Assembly (NCBI RefSeq): GCF_000688515.1 | Contig: NZ_JHZK01000001.1 | Coordinates: 62,001 to 126,000, forward strand | Source of the DNA: Afifella pfennigii DSM 17143 | GTDB taxonomy: Bacteria > Pseudomonadota > Alphaproteobacteria > Rhizobiales > Afifellaceae | Length of the DNA: 64,000 nt | Reading direction: 5' to 3' | Part shown: positions 52,306 to 61,458 of the stretch, one piece after another | Layout of the letters: every line of letters starts with the position of its first letter | Numbering within the stretch: position 1 is the stretch's first letter | Notes under the pieces: model-generated | The model's database searches: none | Seen by the model: the letters and a program-made list of their open reading frames with translations, nothing else | What the model was told of the DNA's origin: nothing | Program-made: the position numbers and the translations under genes

Positions 52306-52610
52306 CTGCCGCCGCGCGGCGTTGCGTGCATGGGCGAGGCCTCGCCGATGCGATGGTCGATGCGCTCGACCAGGGCGCTTGCCGCATCGATGCGCTGGCC
52401 GAGCAGCATTGCGATGTTCTGGCCGTCTCCGTTGAGGCGCGCCACGGCCTCGCGCGCCGCGCCGAGCGCCTCGGCGGTCTCGGCGAGGACGCGCTGGTAA
52501 TCGGCGTGATAGGCATCCAGGCGCTTCAGCCGGCGATGCAGCGTCACCACCGCCAGGCTGGTGACGACCAGCGCCGCCAGGAGCAGAAGCTCAACGAGCG
52601 AGAATATCAT
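52293..52610 (-). CDS. DUF6468-like membrane protein of the flagellar operon
   Basis: A 105-residue protein with one N-terminal membrane helix (residues ~4-25) and a helical cytosolic or periplasmic remainder (LDAYHADYQRVLAETAEALG). It resembles the small DUF6468 proteins seen beside fliM/fliN in alphaproteobacteria (from memory). Function is unknown. The ATG lies 20 bases inside fliM, so it is translationally coupled. Confidence 0.72.
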   Translation of the reverse strand: MIFSLVELLLLAALVVTSLAVVTLHRRLKRLDAYHADYQRVLAETAEALGAAREAVARLNGDGQNIAMLLGQRIDAASALVERIDHRIGEASPMHATPRGGSLHA

Positions 52611-53514
52611 TGAGGAACTCCTGTTCTGGATCGAAAGCTTCTTCGACGCGCAACGTGTAGGCGCCCTCCGCCTGTCCCAGCTCGCACCAGAACAGCGGCT
52701 GGTCGTTACTCTCCAGCTTGATGCGGCTGCGCGGGCCGGCCTGCAGCTCGATCACCTGCCCGACCTTGAAGTCGGCCACGTCCCCCAGATCGATCATGCG
52801 CTCCTCCATGACGGCGCGCAGCGGCACGGCGGTCTTCTCCACCTCGTTGCGGATTTGCTTCGACCAGGCCGGATCGACGACATTGGATTCGCCGGAGATG
52901 ACGCGCGACAGCACCTGGCGCATCGGCGTCAGCGCCGATTGCGGGATGATGACGAACATCTCTCCGCCCCGTCCCAGCGCCTGCAGCAGGAAGTTCGCCA
53001 CCACCGCCATGTTGTTGCGGCGGCCGATGACGGCGAAGTCCATGCGCGTTTCAAGTCGCTCCAGCTTGAAGGGCGCGTCCGAGACGAGCGCGAAGGAGGA
53101 TTGCAGCGCCTTGCCGGCCAGCTCGAAGAGCATCTCGGCGATGCGCAGCTCGATGGTGGAGAAGGAGCGGTCGTCGTCGATCGGCGGCTCGGAGCCATCG
53201 GCGCCGAAGAGGATCTCCACCATGGAGAAGATGAAGTCGCGATCGAAGCCGACGATGATGTGGTTGTCCCATGTCGGGGCGTGGAAGATACCGGCGATCG
53301 CCGTCATCTCGTAGCGCTCCAGGATATCGCCGATGCGCCCGCTCTCCACGTTGGAGAGGGAGTAATAGGCCTGCGAGGCCGCCAGATGCCGCAGATTGTC
53401 GGCCGAAAAGGTGGCCATGCGGTCGAAGATGATCTGCAGCATCGGCAGCTTGTCGAGCGACAGGCCGGCCGCGTCGAGAAGCATGTCTCGAATGTCGGTC
53501 GAGGCTTCGTTCAT
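52591..53514 (-). CDS. fliM: Flagellar motor switch protein FliM
   Basis: C-ring protein that binds CheY-P. 307 residues. The middle CheC-like domain shows ILERYEMTAIAGIFHAPTWD and MVEILFGADG, and the C-terminal SpoA domain begins around residue 220 (VPLRAVMEERMIDLGDVADF). The usual LSQDEID CheY-binding peptide at the N-terminus is not obvious; the protein begins MNEASTDIRDMLLDAAGLSL. Confidence 0.92.
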   Translation of the reverse strand: MNEASTDIRDMLLDAAGLSLDKLPMLQIIFDRMATFSADNLRHLAASQAYYSLSNVESGRIGDILERYEMTAIAGIFHAPTWDNHIIVGFDRDFIFSMVEILFGADGSEPPIDDDRSFSTIELRIAEMLFELAGKALQSSFALVSDAPFKLERLETRMDFAVIGRRNNMAVVANFLLQALGRGGEMFVIIPQSALTPMRQVLSRVISGESNVVDPAWSKQIRNEVEKTAVPLRAVMEERMIDLGDVADFKVGQVIELQAGPRSRIKLESNDQPLFWCELGQAEGAYTLRVEEAFDPEQEFLNDILAR

Positions 53515-53517
53515 GGC

Positions 53518-54417
53518 TTAGGCTGCCTGCTTCTGTTGCGGCATCGCCGCCGCGGAGGAAGACGGGGTGTTGGAGATCGCCTCGCTCTCCACCTCGTCGA
53601 TGGTCGGACGCTCCTTGGAGGAGATCGTCTTGCGGCCATGCTCCAGCGCCACCTGCGGCAGGGCGCCGTTCATGAAGGCGATCAGCGTCTGCTTGACGAT
53701 GACGAAGGGCTGGCACTGCTGCTCGCGCAGGCTTTTGATCTTCAGCGCCAGCGGCGAGACGATGGCGTAGGAGGCGAAGATGCCGATGAAGGTGCCGATC
53801 AGCGCCGAGCCGATATAGCTGCCGAGGATTTCCGGCGATTGATCGATGGCGCCCATCGCCTTCACCACGCCGAGCACGGCCGCGCAGATGCCGATCGCCG
53901 GCAGCGCTTCGGCGACGGTCGACAGCGAGCCGGACGACTTCGTCTTGTGCTTCTTGATGGTCGAGATCTCCTGCTCCATCAGAGCCTCGATCTCGTGCGA
54001 GCGTGCATTGCCGATGATGATGAGCCGCACGTAGTCGCAGATATACTGCGTCAGCTCCTTGTCCTTCAAAATCGTCGGAAAGTGCTGGAAGAGCGCCGAA
54101 TTCGCCGGATCGTCGATATGCGCCTCCACCTCGTTGCGCGGCCGCGAGCGCAGATCGCGCATCAGGGCGAAGAGGAGGCTGAGAAGGCCGAGATAATCCG
54201 CCCGCTTCGGCGCCGTGCCCTTCATCGCCTCCATGATGCCGGCGCCGGCGTCTTTGATGACCGCCATGGTGTTGGCGATGATGAAGGTACCGAGCGCGAT
54301 GCCGATGATGATGACGTATTCCCAGGGCTGCCAGATCACGCCGACATGGCCGCCCATGGCCATGAAGCCACCGAGCAGCGAACCGATTCCGATGACCAAG
54401 CCGAGGATAACGGCCAC
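53518..54417 (-). CDS. motA: Flagellar stator protein MotA
   Basis: Membrane stator subunit that forms the ion channel with MotB and pushes on FliG. 299 residues with four membrane helices, a large cytosolic loop after helix 2 (GIMEAMKGTAPKRADYL), and the family motif near helices 3-4 (GICAAVLGVVKAMGAI, FIGIFASYAIVSPLA). The start is GTG at 54417 with GGAG eight bases upstream. First gene of motA-fliM-DUF6468-fliN-fliG-flhB-orf. Confidence 0.95.
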   Translation of the reverse strand: MAVILGLVIGIGSLLGGFMAMGGHVGVIWQPWEYVIIIGIALGTFIIANTMAVIKDAGAGIMEAMKGTAPKRADYLGLLSLLFALMRDLRSRPRNEVEAHIDDPANSALFQHFPTILKDKELTQYICDYVRLIIIGNARSHEIEALMEQEISTIKKHKTKSSGSLSTVAEALPAIGICAAVLGVVKAMGAIDQSPEILGSYIGSALIGTFIGIFASYAIVSPLALKIKSLREQQCQPFVIVKQTLIAFMNGALPQVALEHGRKTISSKERPTIDEVESEAISNTPSSSAAAMPQQKQAA

Positions 54418-54466
54418 GTGGGAAGCTCCGGCAGGTTGTTTCGCGTTCCCCAGTCAGTCGGCCATG

Positions 54467-54483
54467 TGGCTTGCGTGAAGCTT
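54467..54483 (-). promoter_or_regulatory. Tandem 11-bp box upstream of motA
   Basis: Toward motA: AAGCTT-CACGC-AAGCCA, half-sites 11 bases apart, 50 bases from the GTG. Shares the divergent interval with the DUF1217 box. Confidence 0.5.
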
Positions 54484-54496
54484 GGGCTCGCACCGT

Positions 54497-54513
54497 AAGG
54501 CTCGTGCAAGCTT
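54497..54513 (+). promoter_or_regulatory. Tandem 11-bp box upstream of DUF1217-flgF-fliI
   Basis: AAGGCT-CGTGC-AAGCTT, half-sites 11 bases apart, 53 bases before the ATG at 54566, followed by GGCC. Its neighbour on the other strand serves motA, so one 150-base interval carries two oppositely oriented copies. Confidence 0.55.
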
Positions 54514-54565
54514 GGCCTTCTAGGGTCCGTTGAGGATCGTCGCATGGGCTGCGACCGGAGGAAGA

Positions 54566-55345
54566 ATGATCTCCACCTACATCAGCTATCAGCGCATCGC
54601 CGCCAATCTGGACAGGTCGCTGTCGATGACGGCGGCCGAGCGACCCGTGCAGCTGGAGACGGAATATTACCGCTCCAACATCGGCGAGGTCCGCTCCATC
54701 GACGACTTCCTCGCCGATACCCGGCTGTTCCGCTACGCCATGACCGCCTTCGGGCTGGAGGACATGGCCCATGCCAAGGGCATGATCCGCAAGGTTCTGG
54801 AGGAGGGCGTTGAGGACAAGAAGTCCTTCGCCAACCGCCTGAACGACCCGCGCTTCAAGGAATTTGCGCAGGTCTTCAACTTCGCCCGCGACGGCGAGGC
54901 GACGACGCAGACCAACGCCGCGCGCCAGGGCGTCGTCGATCGCTATGTGCGCCAGACGATGGAGGTGACGGCGGGCGAGGAGAACGAGGGCGTGCGCCTG
55001 GCGCTCTATTTCCAGCGCAGCGCGCCGGAGGTGACCTCCGCCTACAGCCTTTTAGCCGATCCGGCTCTTTGGCAGGTGGTCAAGACGATCTACGGCTTTC
55101 CCGACGAGATGGCCAACGCCGATATCGACAAGCAGGCCGCGGCGATCGAAAAGCGCCTCGACGTCGCCGATCTCCAAGACCCGGAGAAGCTCTCCAAGCT
55201 GCTGCAGCGCTTCACCGCCATGTGGGACGTCACCCAGGAGACGACCTATTCGCCCATCCTGGCGCTGTTTGAGCCGGCACGCTCGCCCTCCGTCGGCCTC
55301 GACCTGGTGATGACCTTGCAGAACCTCAAATACGGAGGCAGGTGA
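54566..55345 (+). CDS. DUF1217 domain flagellar protein
   Basis: A 259-residue helical protein, no signal peptide, of the DUF1217 family found in alphaproteobacterial flagellar loci. Visible segments include ISTYISYQRIAANLDRSL and the repeated ANRLNDPRFKEFAQVFNF type motif. Its function is unproven; position ahead of flgF-fliI suggests basal-body or export involvement. ATG 54566 follows GGAGGAAGA, an excellent ribosome-binding site. flgF begins 3 bases after the stop. Confidence 0.85.
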   Translation: MISTYISYQRIAANLDRSLSMTAAERPVQLETEYYRSNIGEVRSIDDFLADTRLFRYAMTAFGLEDMAHAKGMIRKVLEEGVEDKKSFANRLNDPRFKEFAQVFNFARDGEATTQTNAARQGVVDRYVRQTMEVTAGEENEGVRLALYFQRSAPEVTSAYSLLADPALWQVVKTIYGFPDEMANADIDKQAAAIEKRLDVADLQDPEKLSKLLQRFTAMWDVTQETTYSPILALFEPARSPSVGLDLVMTLQNLKYGGR

Positions 55346-55348
55346 GCC

Positions 55349-56071
55349 ATGTCCTCCAGCATCTATGTGGCGCTTTCCGGCCAGGTCGCGCTGGAACGGC
55401 GTCTTGCCACCATCGCCAACAACGTCGCCAATATGAACACCGCCGGCTTCCGCGCCGAGGAAGTGAAGTTCGACACGGTGCTGTCGCGCGCCGGGCCGCG
55501 CGAGGTGGCCTTCGCCTCCCAGGGCGAGACCTTCATCTCGCGCCGCGCCGGCGCGGTGAACCATACCGGCAATCCGCTCGACGTCGCCGTCAAGGGCGAC
55601 GCCTTCTTCGCCCTGTCGACGCCTGCCGGCAACGTCTACACGCGCGACGGGCGCTTTCAGATCGCCGAGAATGGCGACCTTCTGAGCGTCGCCGGCTATC
55701 CGGTCCTCGATCCGGGCGGCTCGGCGATCATTCTCGATCCGGCCGCCGGCGAGGTCTCCATCGGCAATGACGGCGCCATCTCGCAGCAAGGCCGCCAGGT
55801 CGGGGCGATCGGGCTTTTCGCCATCCCCGAGGATGCCGAGCTCGCCCGCTTTGAGAATTCCGGCGTGATCCCCTCCAAGCCGGCCGAGCCGGTGGAGGAC
55901 ATGACCGCCAACGGCGTTCGCCAGGGCTATGTGGAGGGCGCCAACGTCAATCCCATCCTGGAGATGACCAAGCTCATTGCGCTGACGCGGGCCTTCGACA
56001 GCGCCGCCTCCGCGCTTCAGGAGGGCGAATCCACCGAGACCCAGGCCATCCGGCAGCTCGGGCCTAGCTGA
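55349..56071 (+). CDS. flgF: Proximal rod protein FlgF
   Basis: Rod subunit of 240 residues with the rod-family N-terminal motif (RRLATIANNVANMNTAGFR) and C-terminal helix (NPILEMTKLIALTRAFDSA). Slightly shorter than E. coli FlgF (251). Sits between the DUF1217 gene and fliI. Confidence 0.94.
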   Translation: MSSSIYVALSGQVALERRLATIANNVANMNTAGFRAEEVKFDTVLSRAGPREVAFASQGETFISRRAGAVNHTGNPLDVAVKGDAFFALSTPAGNVYTRDGRFQIAENGDLLSVAGYPVLDPGGSAIILDPAAGEVSIGNDGAISQQGRQVGAIGLFAIPEDAELARFENSGVIPSKPAEPVEDMTANGVRQGYVEGANVNPILEMTKLIALTRAFDSAASALQEGESTETQAIRQLGPS

Positions 56072-56083
56072 CGGGCCGGCTAG

Positions 56084-57421
56084 ATGAGCGCCACGCACGC
56101 GCTTGCGCGCCTGAAGACGAGCGTCGACAGCGCCTTCATGGAGCTGCCGCTCCTGCGCATTGGCGGCGTCGTCACGGAGGTCGCGCCGACCTATTGCCGG
56201 GTTTCCGGCCTGTCGCCCTTCCTGCGCCTGGGCGAGCGCGTCAGCTTTTGCGACGACGGCCGCCCCGCCATCGGCGAGGTGGTGCGCATCGACGAGAGCG
56301 GCGCCACCATCAAGCCCTTCGAGACGCGCATGACCTTCGGCATCGGCACGCGCGCCTGGCGTTCCGGTCCCATCACTCTCGCCCCCCTGCCCGCCTGGAA
56401 GGGCCGCGTCATCAACGCCGTCGGCGAGCCGGTCGACGGCATGGGGCCCCTCGCCCATGGCGAGAAGGCCGTCGCCGTCGATGCCGAGCCGCCGCGCGCC
56501 ATGACGCGGGCGCGGCTGCGCCGGCCTCTGGTGACCGGCGTCAAGGCCATCGACATCTTCACCCCGATCTGCGAGGGCCAGCGTATCGGCATCTTCGCCG
56601 GCTCCGGCGTCGGCAAGTCGACGCTTCTGTCCATGCTCGCCCATGCCGACAGCTTCGACACGGTCGTCGTCGCTCTCGTCGGCGAGCGCGGCCGCGAGGT
56701 GCGCGAGTTCCTGGAAGGCGCGCTTGCCGCCAACCGCAGCCGCGCCGTCACCATCGTCGCCACCGGCGACGAGGGACCGATGATGCGCCGCCTGGCGCCG
56801 CTTTCGGCCATGGCGGTCGCCGAATATTTCCGCGACCGTGGCGATTCCGTCCTTCTCATCGTCGATTCCGTCACCCGCTACGCCCATGCCGCGCGCGACG
56901 TGGCGCTCGCCGCCGGCGAGCCGGCGGTCGCCCGCGGCTATGCCCCCAGCGTCTTCTCCGATTTGCCGAAACTCTTGGAGCGCGCCGGCCCGGGCGCGGA
57001 GGGCACCGGCGCCATCACCGGCATTTTCGCCGTCCTCATCGACGGCGACGATCACAACGATCCCGTCGCCGATGCCATCCGCGGCACCCTCGACGGCCAT
57101 ATCGTGCTGGACCGCGCCATCGCCGATCAGGGGCGCTATCCGGCCATCAACCTCCTCGGCTCCATCTCGCGCCTCGCCGACCTTGCCTGGAAGCCCGACC
57201 AGCGCGAATTGGTGCGCAATCTGCGCACGCTGATCGCCCGCTTCGAGGATACGCGCGACCTGCGGCTGATGGGCGGCTATCAGGCCGGCGCCGACCCGGA
57301 GCTGGACCGCGCCGTGGCGCTGGTGCCGCGCATCTACGACGCGTTGCGCCAGGATCCCTCCAATCCGCCGGCGAAGGACGCCTTCGCCGACCTCGCCGCG
57401 CTGCTGCGGCCGCCGGGCTAG
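56084..57421 (+). CDS. fliI: Flagellar export ATPase FliI
   Basis: Hexameric ATPase of the flagellar export apparatus, related to F1-beta. 445 residues. Walker A is GSGVGKST (about 174-181), Walker B VLLIVDSVTRYAHAARD, and GRYPAINLLGSISRL and the FliI-specific RLADLAWKPD region are present. Starts 12 bases after flgF. Its likely regulator FliH is encoded in the fliF operon. Confidence 0.96.
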   Translation: MSATHALARLKTSVDSAFMELPLLRIGGVVTEVAPTYCRVSGLSPFLRLGERVSFCDDGRPAIGEVVRIDESGATIKPFETRMTFGIGTRAWRSGPITLAPLPAWKGRVINAVGEPVDGMGPLAHGEKAVAVDAEPPRAMTRARLRRPLVTGVKAIDIFTPICEGQRIGIFAGSGVGKSTLLSMLAHADSFDTVVVALVGERGREVREFLEGALAANRSRAVTIVATGDEGPMMRRLAPLSAMAVAEYFRDRGDSVLLIVDSVTRYAHAARDVALAAGEPAVARGYAPSVFSDLPKLLERAGPGAEGTGAITGIFAVLIDGDDHNDPVADAIRGTLDGHIVLDRAIADQGRYPAINLLGSISRLADLAWKPDQRELVRNLRTLIARFEDTRDLRLMGGYQAGADPELDRAVALVPRIYDALRQDPSNPPAKDAFADLAALLRPPG

Positions 57422-57553
57422 GCCGCCCGCCCCCCTGGAGACGGCCTTCGGCGCACCCGCGCGCCGCGACGGACGCCGTTTACAAGCTCTTTACCTTGTG
57501 CCGCAAGCATCGCCGCGGGCCCTCCCGCTGCGATTTCAAAGGCTCCAGGGAGA

Positions 57554-57570
57554 AAGCTTCGCGCAAGCTC
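57554..57570 (+). promoter_or_regulatory. Tandem 11-bp box upstream of flgE
   Basis: AAGCTT-CGCGC-AAGCTC, half-sites 11 bases apart, 50 bases before the flgE ATG, followed by GGC and a further AAGG. Lies in the 198-base gap between fliI and flgE, supporting a separate flgE promoter. Confidence 0.55.
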
Positions 57571-57619
57571 GGCAAGGTTAGCTCGGCGCCAATTCTGGCA
57601 ATCAGAGGGAATTGGCGCG

Positions 57620-58876
57620 ATGAGTCTGTACGGCGTCCTGCGCACCGGCGTTTCTGGCATGAACGCCCAGTCCAATCTTCTCGGCACCGTCGCCGACAAC
57701 ATCGCCAACGGCGGCACCACCGGCTATAAGCGCGCCAGCGCGGAATTCTCCAGCCTGCTCCTGCAGAGCGGCCAAGGCAGCTACAATTCCGGCGCCGTCA
57801 CCACCCAGGTTCGCCACGCGATCAGCCACCAGGGTCCGCTTTCCTACACCACCTCCGACACCGACCTCGCCATCCAGGGTAACGGTTTCTTCGTCGTGAC
57901 CGACCCGGGCGGAACGCCGTATCTGACGCGTGCCGGCTCCTTCATGCTGGACGGCAGCTCCAGCAATCTCGTCAACGCCGCCGGCTACACGCTGATGGGC
58001 TACGACCTTTCCGGCGGCGCGCCGACGACGGTCCTCAACGGCTATGCCGATCTGGTGCCGGTCAACATGTCGGCGATGACCATGCGCGCCAACCCCACCA
58101 CGGCCGGTCTTCTCTCCTCCAACCTGCCCTACGCAGCCTCCGTGGTGGCCGGCGACACGCCCGGCGACAACCTCGCCACCTCCACCTATTCGGAGAAGTC
58201 CTCCCTCATCGTCTACGACAACGTGGGCAACGAGGTGACCCTCGACATCTACATGACCAAGACCAGCGACACGCCGCATACCTGGCAATACGCGGTCTTC
58301 GATCAGTCGACGGCCGCGGCCGGCGGCGGCTTCCCCTATTCCTCCGGCCCCCTCGTCTCCACCGATGTCACCTTCGACGGCAACGGCCAGCTCGACGGCG
58401 CCACCTCCTTGAGCTTCACCGTGCCGAACGGCCAGGCCACGACCATCGACCTCACCGGCACGACCCAGCTCACCGGCGACTACACGCCCATCGATGCGGA
58501 AGTGAACGGCAACGCGCCTGCCACGCTGGAGAAAGTGACGATCTCCGAAGAGGGCGTCGTCTACGCCAACTACTCCAACGGCGCGATGACGCCGACCTTC
58601 CGTCTGCCGCTCGCCGACGTGCCGGCGCCAGATCAGTTGAAGGCCCTCAACGGCAATGTCTTCATGGTGACGCCCGATTCCGGCGATGTGCGCGTCGGCT
58701 TTCCCACTGAGGCCGGTCGCGGCACCCTGGTCAGCGGCGCGCTGGAGCAGTCCAACGTCGATATGGCGAACGAGCTGACGGAAATGATCGTCGCCCAGCG
58801 CGACTACACGGCCAATTCCAAGGTCTTCCAGACGGGCTCTGAGCTCCTGGAAGTCCTGATGAACCTCAAGCGATAA
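57620..58876 (+). CDS. flgE: Flagellar hook protein FlgE
   Basis: Hook subunit of 418 residues. N-terminal motif LRTGVSGMNAQSNLLGTVAD and IANGGTTGYKRA, the hook-specific middle domains rich in Thr/Ser/Gly, and C-terminal NVDMANELTEMIVAQRDYTA. First gene of flgE-flgK-flgL-flaF-flbT-flgD-fliQ-flhA. Confidence 0.95.
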   Translation: MSLYGVLRTGVSGMNAQSNLLGTVADNIANGGTTGYKRASAEFSSLLLQSGQGSYNSGAVTTQVRHAISHQGPLSYTTSDTDLAIQGNGFFVVTDPGGTPYLTRAGSFMLDGSSSNLVNAAGYTLMGYDLSGGAPTTVLNGYADLVPVNMSAMTMRANPTTAGLLSSNLPYAASVVAGDTPGDNLATSTYSEKSSLIVYDNVGNEVTLDIYMTKTSDTPHTWQYAVFDQSTAAAGGGFPYSSGPLVSTDVTFDGNGQLDGATSLSFTVPNGQATTIDLTGTTQLTGDYTPIDAEVNGNAPATLEKVTISEEGVVYANYSNGAMTPTFRLPLADVPAPDQLKALNGNVFMVTPDSGDVRVGFPTEAGRGTLVSGALEQSNVDMANELTEMIVAQRDYTANSKVFQTGSELLEVLMNLKR

Positions 58877-58918
58877 CTTTAAGGGAACGGCGGCTCGCCG
58901 CCGGATGGTAGAAAAGCG

Positions 58919-60385
58919 ATGGGTCTGACGGCCGCGCTGAATACGGCGCGCTCCTCGCTGCAAGCGACGGGCGCCCAGATTTCCGTTTCGAGCCGCAACG
59001 TCGCCGGCGCGAACGATCCCAACTACTCGCGCAAGCTGGCGCCGACCGTCACCAATCCGGACGGCTCGGCCCGCATGGTGCAGGTGACGCGCGCCAGCAA
59101 TTCGGCGCTTTATTTCGCCATGCTCGGCGCCACCTCCAAGGCCTCGAGCCAGGACGCGATCCTGGCCGGGATCGACCGGCTCGCCGCCACCATCGGCGAT
59201 CCCGAAAAGGCTCAGTCGCCCGCCGGCAGGCTTTCCGCGCTCGCCGCGGCGCTTGAGCAATATGCCAGCCAGCCCGATTCCGGCGCCCTGGCCGAGAGCG
59301 TCATGATGCGGGCGAACGAGCTTGCCGGCAGCATCAACGACGCCGCCCGCTCCGTTGCCGAGGTGCGTCAGTCGGCGGATGCCCGCATTGCCGATTCCGT
59401 CGGCAATATCAACAACCTGCTCGCCCGCTTCGAGACCCTCAACCGGCAGGTCGTGCAGGGCAGTTTCGCCGGATCCGACATCTCCGACGCGCTCGATCAG
59501 CGCGATGCCGTCCTGGCCCAGATCTCCGAGGAGATCGGCGTCTCCGTCGTCACGCGCAAGAACAACGACATGGTGATCTACACCGATAGCGGCGTCACGC
59601 TGTTTGAGACACGCCCGCGCTCGGTCACCTTCCAGCCCTCCTCGGTGCTTTCTCCCGGCGCGCCCGGCAACGCCGTCGTCATCGATGGCGTACAGGTGAC
59701 CGGGGACGGCGCCACCATGCCGATCCGCAGCGGTGCGCTCTACGGATTAACCCAGCTTCGCGACGACGTGGCCGGCACCTACGAGGCACAGATCGACGAG
59801 ATAGCGCGCGGCCTGGTGGAAGCCTTCGCCGAAAGCGACCAGACCGGCGGCGGCGCCCCGGATGCCGCCGGCCTCTTCACCTGGGCCGGCGGGCCGGCCG
59901 TCCCGGTGAGCAGCACGCGCGTTGCCGGCCTTGCCGATAGCTTCAAGGTCAATCCGCTGGCCGATCCGATGGCTGGCGGCAGTCTCACGCTGCTGCGCGA
60001 CGGTGGCGTCAACGGCGCCGACTATGTCTACAACGCATCCGCCGCCGCCGGCTATTTTGAGCGTCTGGAAAGCCTCGCCGGCGAGCTGACGGCGGCGCGC
60101 GGCTTCGATGCGACGAGCCGGCTGGAGGCCGGGCAGAGCCTCCTGGACTTCTCCGCCTCCTCCGCCGGCTGGCTGGAGGGCAATCGCCAATCGGTAACGA
60201 ACGACCTGCAATATCAGCAGATCCTTCTCTCGCGCTCCTCCGATGCGCTTTCCAACGCCACCGGCGTCAATCTCGACGACGAATACGCCCTGCAGCTGCA
60301 ACTGGAGCGCAGCTACGCGGCCGCCTCCAAGCTCTTCGGCGTCATCGGCGAGCTCTTCGATACGCTCATGGCCAATGTGAGATAA
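58919..60385 (+). CDS. flgK: Hook-filament junction protein FlgK
   Basis: First junction protein (HAP1), 488 residues. N-terminus ALNTARSSLQATGAQISVSS with the RNVAGANDPNYSRK variant of the rod/hook motif, and C-terminal GVNLDDEYALQLQLERSYA typical of FlgK. 42 bases after flgE. Confidence 0.93.
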   Translation: MGLTAALNTARSSLQATGAQISVSSRNVAGANDPNYSRKLAPTVTNPDGSARMVQVTRASNSALYFAMLGATSKASSQDAILAGIDRLAATIGDPEKAQSPAGRLSALAAALEQYASQPDSGALAESVMMRANELAGSINDAARSVAEVRQSADARIADSVGNINNLLARFETLNRQVVQGSFAGSDISDALDQRDAVLAQISEEIGVSVVTRKNNDMVIYTDSGVTLFETRPRSVTFQPSSVLSPGAPGNAVVIDGVQVTGDGATMPIRSGALYGLTQLRDDVAGTYEAQIDEIARGLVEAFAESDQTGGGAPDAAGLFTWAGGPAVPVSSTRVAGLADSFKVNPLADPMAGGSLTLLRDGGVNGADYVYNASAAAGYFERLESLAGELTAARGFDATSRLEAGQSLLDFSASSAGWLEGNRQSVTNDLQYQQILLSRSSDALSNATGVNLDDEYALQLQLERSYAAASKLFGVIGELFDTLMANVR

Positions 60386-60390
60386 GAGCC

Positions 60391-61440
60391 ATGAAGACCA
60401 CCTTCGTTTCGACCTATGCGCTCGCCAGCAATCTGCGCGCCTCCCTGCCGACGCTCCAGGCGCAAATATCCAAGGTGGGCACGGAAGTCTCCACCGCCCG
60501 GCACGCCGATATGGGATTGGAGCTTGGCACACAGACGGGCCGCACCCTCACCCTTCGCCACGAATTGTCGGCTCTGAAGGGGCATCTCGACACGAACGCC
60601 ATCGTCGCCGGACGTCTGAGCCGCACCCAGGTCACGCTCGATTCGCTGCTTGCCGGCGCCAACAGCTTCCTCCAAGAGGTGGTGTCGGCGCAGGATGCCT
60701 CGCAGACCGTCGCTCAGCTTCAGCAGAGCGCCCGCGACGGACTGAACGGCTTCCTGCAGATGGCCAATTCGGTCGCCGGCGAGCAATATCTCCTCGGCGG
60801 CATCAATTCCGGCACGCGCCCGCTTGCCGATTATCAGGGCGCCCCGAAGGCCGCGCTCGACAACGCTTTTGCAACCGCCTTCGGCATTGCCATGCCCAAT
60901 CCGCAGGACGATCCGGCGGTCGCCTCCATCACGCCGGCCGCCATGACGGCCTTCCTGGAGAACGACTTCGCCGCGCTCTTCGACGATCCGGCCTGGACGA
61001 CGGACTGGTCGTCCGCCTCCAGCACCGACACCCAGGTGCGCATCTCGCCGGAGGAGAGGATTTCCATCTCCGCCAACGCCAATGATCCAGCCCTGCGCAA
61101 GCTCGCCATGGCCTACTCCATGGTGGCCGATTTGGGCGCGGGGAAATTGCCGGCGGCGACCCTCGATGTCGTCGTCGCCAAGGCCAGCGAGGCTCTCGGC
61201 GAGGCGGTTTTCCATCTCGGTCATATGCAAAGCCGCATCGGCTTTGCCGAGGCCCGATTGGAGGCGGCCACGCAGCGCATGCAGACGGAGGAGGACGTCA
61301 TCACGCGCAACATCGATGTACTGGAGGGCGTGGACCCGATCGAGGCAAAGGTTCGCTTCGATTCACTTACCACCCAGCTTGAGATGTCCTACGCACTGAC
61401 ATCGAGAATACTGAAGCTCAGCATGATAAACTACGCCTGA
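60391..61440 (+). CDS. flgL: Hook-filament junction protein FlgL
   Basis: Second junction protein (HAP3), 349 residues, related to flagellin. N-terminal helices resemble D0/D1 (LRASLPTLQAQISKVGTEVS) and the C-terminal helix is RFDSLTTQLEMSYALTSRIL. It has the flagellin-like GEQYLLGGINSGTRPL motif. Five bases after flgK. Confidence 0.92.
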   Translation: MKTTFVSTYALASNLRASLPTLQAQISKVGTEVSTARHADMGLELGTQTGRTLTLRHELSALKGHLDTNAIVAGRLSRTQVTLDSLLAGANSFLQEVVSAQDASQTVAQLQQSARDGLNGFLQMANSVAGEQYLLGGINSGTRPLADYQGAPKAALDNAFATAFGIAMPNPQDDPAVASITPAAMTAFLENDFAALFDDPAWTTDWSSASSTDTQVRISPEERISISANANDPALRKLAMAYSMVADLGAGKLPAATLDVVVAKASEALGEAVFHLGHMQSRIGFAEARLEAATQRMQTEEDVITRNIDVLEGVDPIEAKVRFDSLTTQLEMSYALTSRILKLSMINYA

Positions 61441-61458
61441 TGATGGGATAAGGGGAAT

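Noticed and set aside
55052-57100. 682-codon frame antisense to flgF and fliI
   Set aside because: Covers two genes with intact catalytic and structural motifs; shadow frame.
39548-57619. Sigma-54 (GG-N10-GC) or sigma-28 promoters before flagellar units
   Set aside because: I looked at the upstream regions for these classic patterns and found no consistent match at proper distance; the 11-bp tandem box was the only shared element.
57602-59260. 552-codon frame antisense to flgE
   Set aside because: Gly/Val/Arg-rich shadow of flgE/flgK, with no start context.
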